From contig JAMDCW010000035.1 in the NCBI GenBank assembly GCA_023489405.1, positions 1 through 6,976 of the forward strand: 6,976 nt of DNA, given 5' to 3'. Below are positions 4,765-6,976 of the stretch, one piece after another (position 1 is the first letter of the stretch; each line of letters begins with the position of its first letter). This DNA is from Chloroflexota bacterium (lineage in GTDB: Bacteria; Chloroflexota; UBA4733). The notes under the pieces were generated by a model that saw nothing but the letters and a program-made list of their open reading frames with translations, searched no databases and was not told the origin of the DNA. A program made the translations under genes and the position numbers.

Positions 4765-5994
4765 ATGGCGGATAGCGCTGCTTTTCTTCAGGACAGGTCC
4801 CGTTCTTGCCACCGCTCCCAGCTTGCCCTGTTCCTCGCTCTCGCACTCCTGTTAGTGATCCAGCTCCCTACCGTCCGGGTTGCCCCAGCCAGTTTTTTCG
4901 TGTTGCTGTCGACAATACCGGGAGTCCCCGCTGGCCCGATCAGCGCCTTGCTCGGCACCCCGCGTGTACAGACTTTCACCGTTAAGGGCGCTGAAGGAGC
5001 GATCGTCTCCGACCTCTACCTGCCACCAGGAGGCGGCAGGCATCCGGGCATTTTCATCGTCAATGGCTTGCTCCCCCAGGGACGGAAGTATCCACCGCTC
5101 GTGGAGTTCGCGAAGATGCTCGCCCGTACGGGCTACGTCGTGCTCGTACCGGATTTTCCCGACTTGCTCCGTGAAGAGCTGACGCCGGCAAGCTTCACCG
5201 ATGTCCGTTCGATGCTGCGCCGCTTTGAGACTATGCCCCAAGTGCGCCCTGGCGATATCGACTACGTAGGATTTTGCGTCGGCGCCACCCTCGGACTGCT
5301 CGCCCTCGAGCGCTCACCAGCGCCGCCTATCCGGGCTCTGGCAGATCTAGCCGGGTACGCGAGCAATGCCAGTATGATTCAGCTCATCACCACCAATACC
5401 TATACCTACCACGGGCGGCTCTACCATTACAAGACCGATCCATGGGTCGTCGTCGTCGTCGCTCGCAGCTTAGTAGCCCTCTTGCCCACCGCCTCCGACA
5501 AGACAGTGTTCCAGCCATTCTTGCACGATCCCTCACCAAGCCACTATGTCGCTCCGAACTGGTACCGCGTCCCCAAGGAACGATTGAGCCCTGGCGGGCG
5601 AGCCTTGCTACGCTTGCTGCAAAATCGCGACCCGTCACGCGTCGCGGCATTGATCGCCGCTCTTCCCGCGCCGATGCCACGTCTATTGGCAAGCCTGTCA
5701 CCAGAGATACATCTATCTCATCTCCATACGCCGGTCTTCATCGTCGCCGATCACTCCGATACCTATATCCCGAATGCAGAGTCGCTCAAGCTGCGTGAGC
5801 GCGCCCCGATGTGGATCCACGTGAGCTACGTGAGTATCCTCTCCCACGTTGAGCCCGCTTTACAGGCGCAGAGCAATCTGTGGAGCACGATCACCGATAT
5901 CGCCGGCGGCATCTGGACACTGTACCTGCAGATCGACAATCTGCTCGCCCTGTTGCACACCCCTCCCCACTATTCCGCCGCCGCTACCTCCTAA
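4765..5994 (+). CDS. Membrane-anchored alpha/beta hydrolase with cysteine nucleophile (dienelactone-hydrolase-like)
   Basis: This is a 409-aa protein. ATG 4765 is chosen with GAAGAGG 10 nt upstream. Residues about 19-38 (QLALFLALALLLVIQL then PTV) form a signal anchor or signal peptide after a basic N-terminus, so the enzyme domain is expected outside the cytoplasm. The fold signs follow: a beta strand HPGIFIVNG with a likely oxyanion region (93-101), TGYVVLVPDFPDL (122-134), the nucleophile elbow GFCVG (169-173) with C171, an acid strand TPVFIVADHSDTYIP (322-336) with D332 or D329, and a terminal histidine in SILSHVEP (H361). A GxCxG elbow is typical of dienelactone hydrolases, whereas most relatives have GxSxG. 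At about 370 residues after the anchor it is larger than the usual ~240-residue enzyme, with an extra segment of about 200-310 that may be a lid. The C-terminus has a further hydrophobic helix (about 377-397). The substrate is unknown. It converges with an ABC exporter gene. Confidence 0.85.
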   Translation: MADSAAFLQDRSRSCHRSQLALFLALALLLVIQLPTVRVAPASFFVLLSTIPGVPAGPISALLGTPRVQTFTVKGAEGAIVSDLYLPPGGGRHPGIFIVNGLLPQGRKYPPLVEFAKMLARTGYVVLVPDFPDLLREELTPASFTDVRSMLRRFETMPQVRPGDIDYVGFCVGATLGLLALERSPAPPIRALADLAGYASNASMIQLITTNTYTYHGRLYHYKTDPWVVVVVARSLVALLPTASDKTVFQPFLHDPSPSHYVAPNWYRVPKERLSPGGRALLRLLQNRDPSRVAALIAALPAPMPRLLASLSPEIHLSHLHTPVFIVADHSDTYIPNAESLKLRERAPMWIHVSYVSILSHVEPALQAQSNLWSTITDIAGGIWTLYLQIDNLLALLHTPPHYSAAATS

Positions 5995-6215
5995 AGCACG
6001 CCGCCCTTACCGTCAGTATCGTCTCAGTGCGAGTGTGTTCCCCGTCCGTAGGTGCGATCGACCATACAGACCCTTCAGCGCTGAGGACGACCGATCGTTG
6101 CCTGCCGGTAGCGCAGTAGCGCGAAAGCTGGAAAGACCGATCGCCAGCGTATCGCGTTCCCACGCTGTCAGCTACATCCTCTCCATTGTTCACGTCGCTC
6201 TTGAGATGGTGACCT
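5995..6215. other. Convergent intergenic region between the hydrolase and the ABC transporter
   Basis: This is a 221-nt stretch between two gene ends, where a bidirectional terminator would be expected. I see a perfect but loopless palindrome TCAGCGCTGA near 6074-6083 and short GC-rich repeats (GCTGG...CCAGC near 6127-6148), but no T-run beside any stem on either strand. No gene is supported here. Confidence 0.35.
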
Positions 6216-6976
6216 CTACCGTGCGAGTTCTTGCGTCGCATACAAACGAGCGTACAACCCGCCTCGGAGTAGCAAGTCCGAGGGCTTTCCTGCCTCTACA
6301 ACCTCGCCGTTATCTATGACGAGGATGCGGTCAGCCGCAACGACGGTAGCGAGCCGGTGAGCAACGACGATCCGGGTCTTCGTGGCTGCCAGAACTGCTA
6401 CCGCCTCCACCACTGCAGCCTCCGTGATCGTGTCCAGCGCGGCAGTAGCCTCATCGAATAAGATGATCACCGGCTCATTCAAGAAGACCCGGGCCAGCGC
6501 GATGCGTTGTCGCTCTCCACCGGAAAGCTTCACGCCGCGCGGTCCGACGACCGTGTCGTAGCCCTTCGGCAACCGGTGTACGAAGTCATCAACCCTCACT
6601 TTCCGGCATACCTCGACGACCTCATCCCACGGCATGGTCCGCCGTAACGCGTAGAGCAAATTCTCTTTGACAGGCGCGTTCCAGAGCGCCAAGTCTTGAG
6701 CTACCAGCCCGACGGCAGAGCGCAACTCGTGCGCCGGCACGGCCGCAATATCTTGACCATCCAGTAGGATGTGGCCCCGCTCGGGCTCGTAAAAGCGCAT
6801 ACAGAGATCTATGATCGTGCTCTTGCCACCCCCGCTCGGACCGACGATTCCGACAAACTCCCCCGGCTCGATACAGAACGAGACGTCTCGCACGCCGCTG
6901 GAGGTGCCAGGATAGCAGAAACTCACGTGATCGAACTCCAGACGCCCCCGTGACGTACCGAGGGAGGCAGATCCCG
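6216..6976 (-). CDS. C-terminal ATPase domain of an ABC exporter (MsbA/MdlB-like), 5' end outside window
   Basis: The frame is open through the right edge, and the sequence before the GTG at 6926 continues as LEFDHVSFCYPG, the standard opening of an exporter ATPase domain. The gene therefore very probably starts far to the right with a transmembrane domain. Counting from V at 6926, the motifs are Walker A GPSGGGKST (29-37), Q-loop Q77, signature LSGGERQRIALAR (134-146), Walker B VIILFDEATAALD (153-165, catalytic E159), D-loop ALD and H-loop H190 in VAHRL. All catalytic residues are present, so the domain should hydrolyse ATP to power export. The closing segment, from LVIDNGEVVEAGKPSDLL to the end, is the usual C-terminus. 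The length to the stop (6216-6218) is normal, with no truncation. The substrate (lipid, drug or peptide) cannot be told from this half, and a partner half-transporter may exist outside. Confidence 0.95.
   Translation of the reverse strand, partial: GSASLGTSRGRLEFDHVSFCYPGTSSGVRDVSFCIEPGEFVGIVGPSGGGKSTIIDLCMRFYEPERGHILLDGQDIAAVPAHELRSAVGLVAQDLALWNAPVKENLLYALRRTMPWDEVVEVCRKVRVDDFVHRLPKGYDTVVGPRGVKLSGGERQRIALARVFLNEPVIILFDEATAALDTITEAAVVEAVAVLAATKTRIVVAHRLATVVAADRILVIDNGEVVEAGKPSDLLLRGGLYARLYATQELAR

Noticed and set aside
5849..6319. 156-codon plus-strand frame across the convergent region
   Set aside because: It overlaps the hydrolase end in another frame and the ABC gene antisense. It is Arg/Ser/Pro-rich, without a ribosome binding site or domain.

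Overview
The window looks like a chromosomal stretch of a moderately GC-rich bacterium. A Chloroflexota (Thermomicrobia-like) origin is my best guess. It rests on a secreted-protein repeat type I associate with that phylum, the use of GTG/TTG starts with purine-rich Shine-Dalgarno sites, and the CLC-CBS-RCK_C architecture. No rRNA or other marker is present, so the taxonomy is weak inference.

Left part (1-941, minus strand): a tight cluster of three small genes, read from right to left. They are an 84-codon GTG-start gene, a 91-aa basic protein with a possible helix-turn-helix, and the start of a membrane protein that runs off the left edge. The gaps are 12 and 16 nt and each start has its own ribosome binding site. 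The first gene is the oddest thing here. Its middle resembles the first palm strand of Cas10-type CRISPR polymerases, and its last 29 residues resemble the C-terminal end of S24/LexA peptidases, so it looks like a chimeric remnant.

Middle (941-4569): a secreted protein and a 761-aa CLC-type anion channel/transporter with CBS pair and RCK_C domain lie on the minus strand. A MarR-family regulator is divergent on the plus strand. The 98-nt interval between clc and marR holds a good sigma70-type promoter for clc. An inverted repeat covers its spacer and most of its -10, so the MarR protein is a natural candidate repressor of clc and perhaps of itself.

Right part (4570-6976): a plus-strand, membrane-anchored alpha/beta hydrolase with a cysteine nucleophile (dienelactone-hydrolase-like) converges on the C-terminal ATPase half of an ABC exporter, which enters from the right edge on the minus strand. 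No tRNA, rRNA, CRISPR array, insertion sequence or convincing intrinsic terminator was seen.
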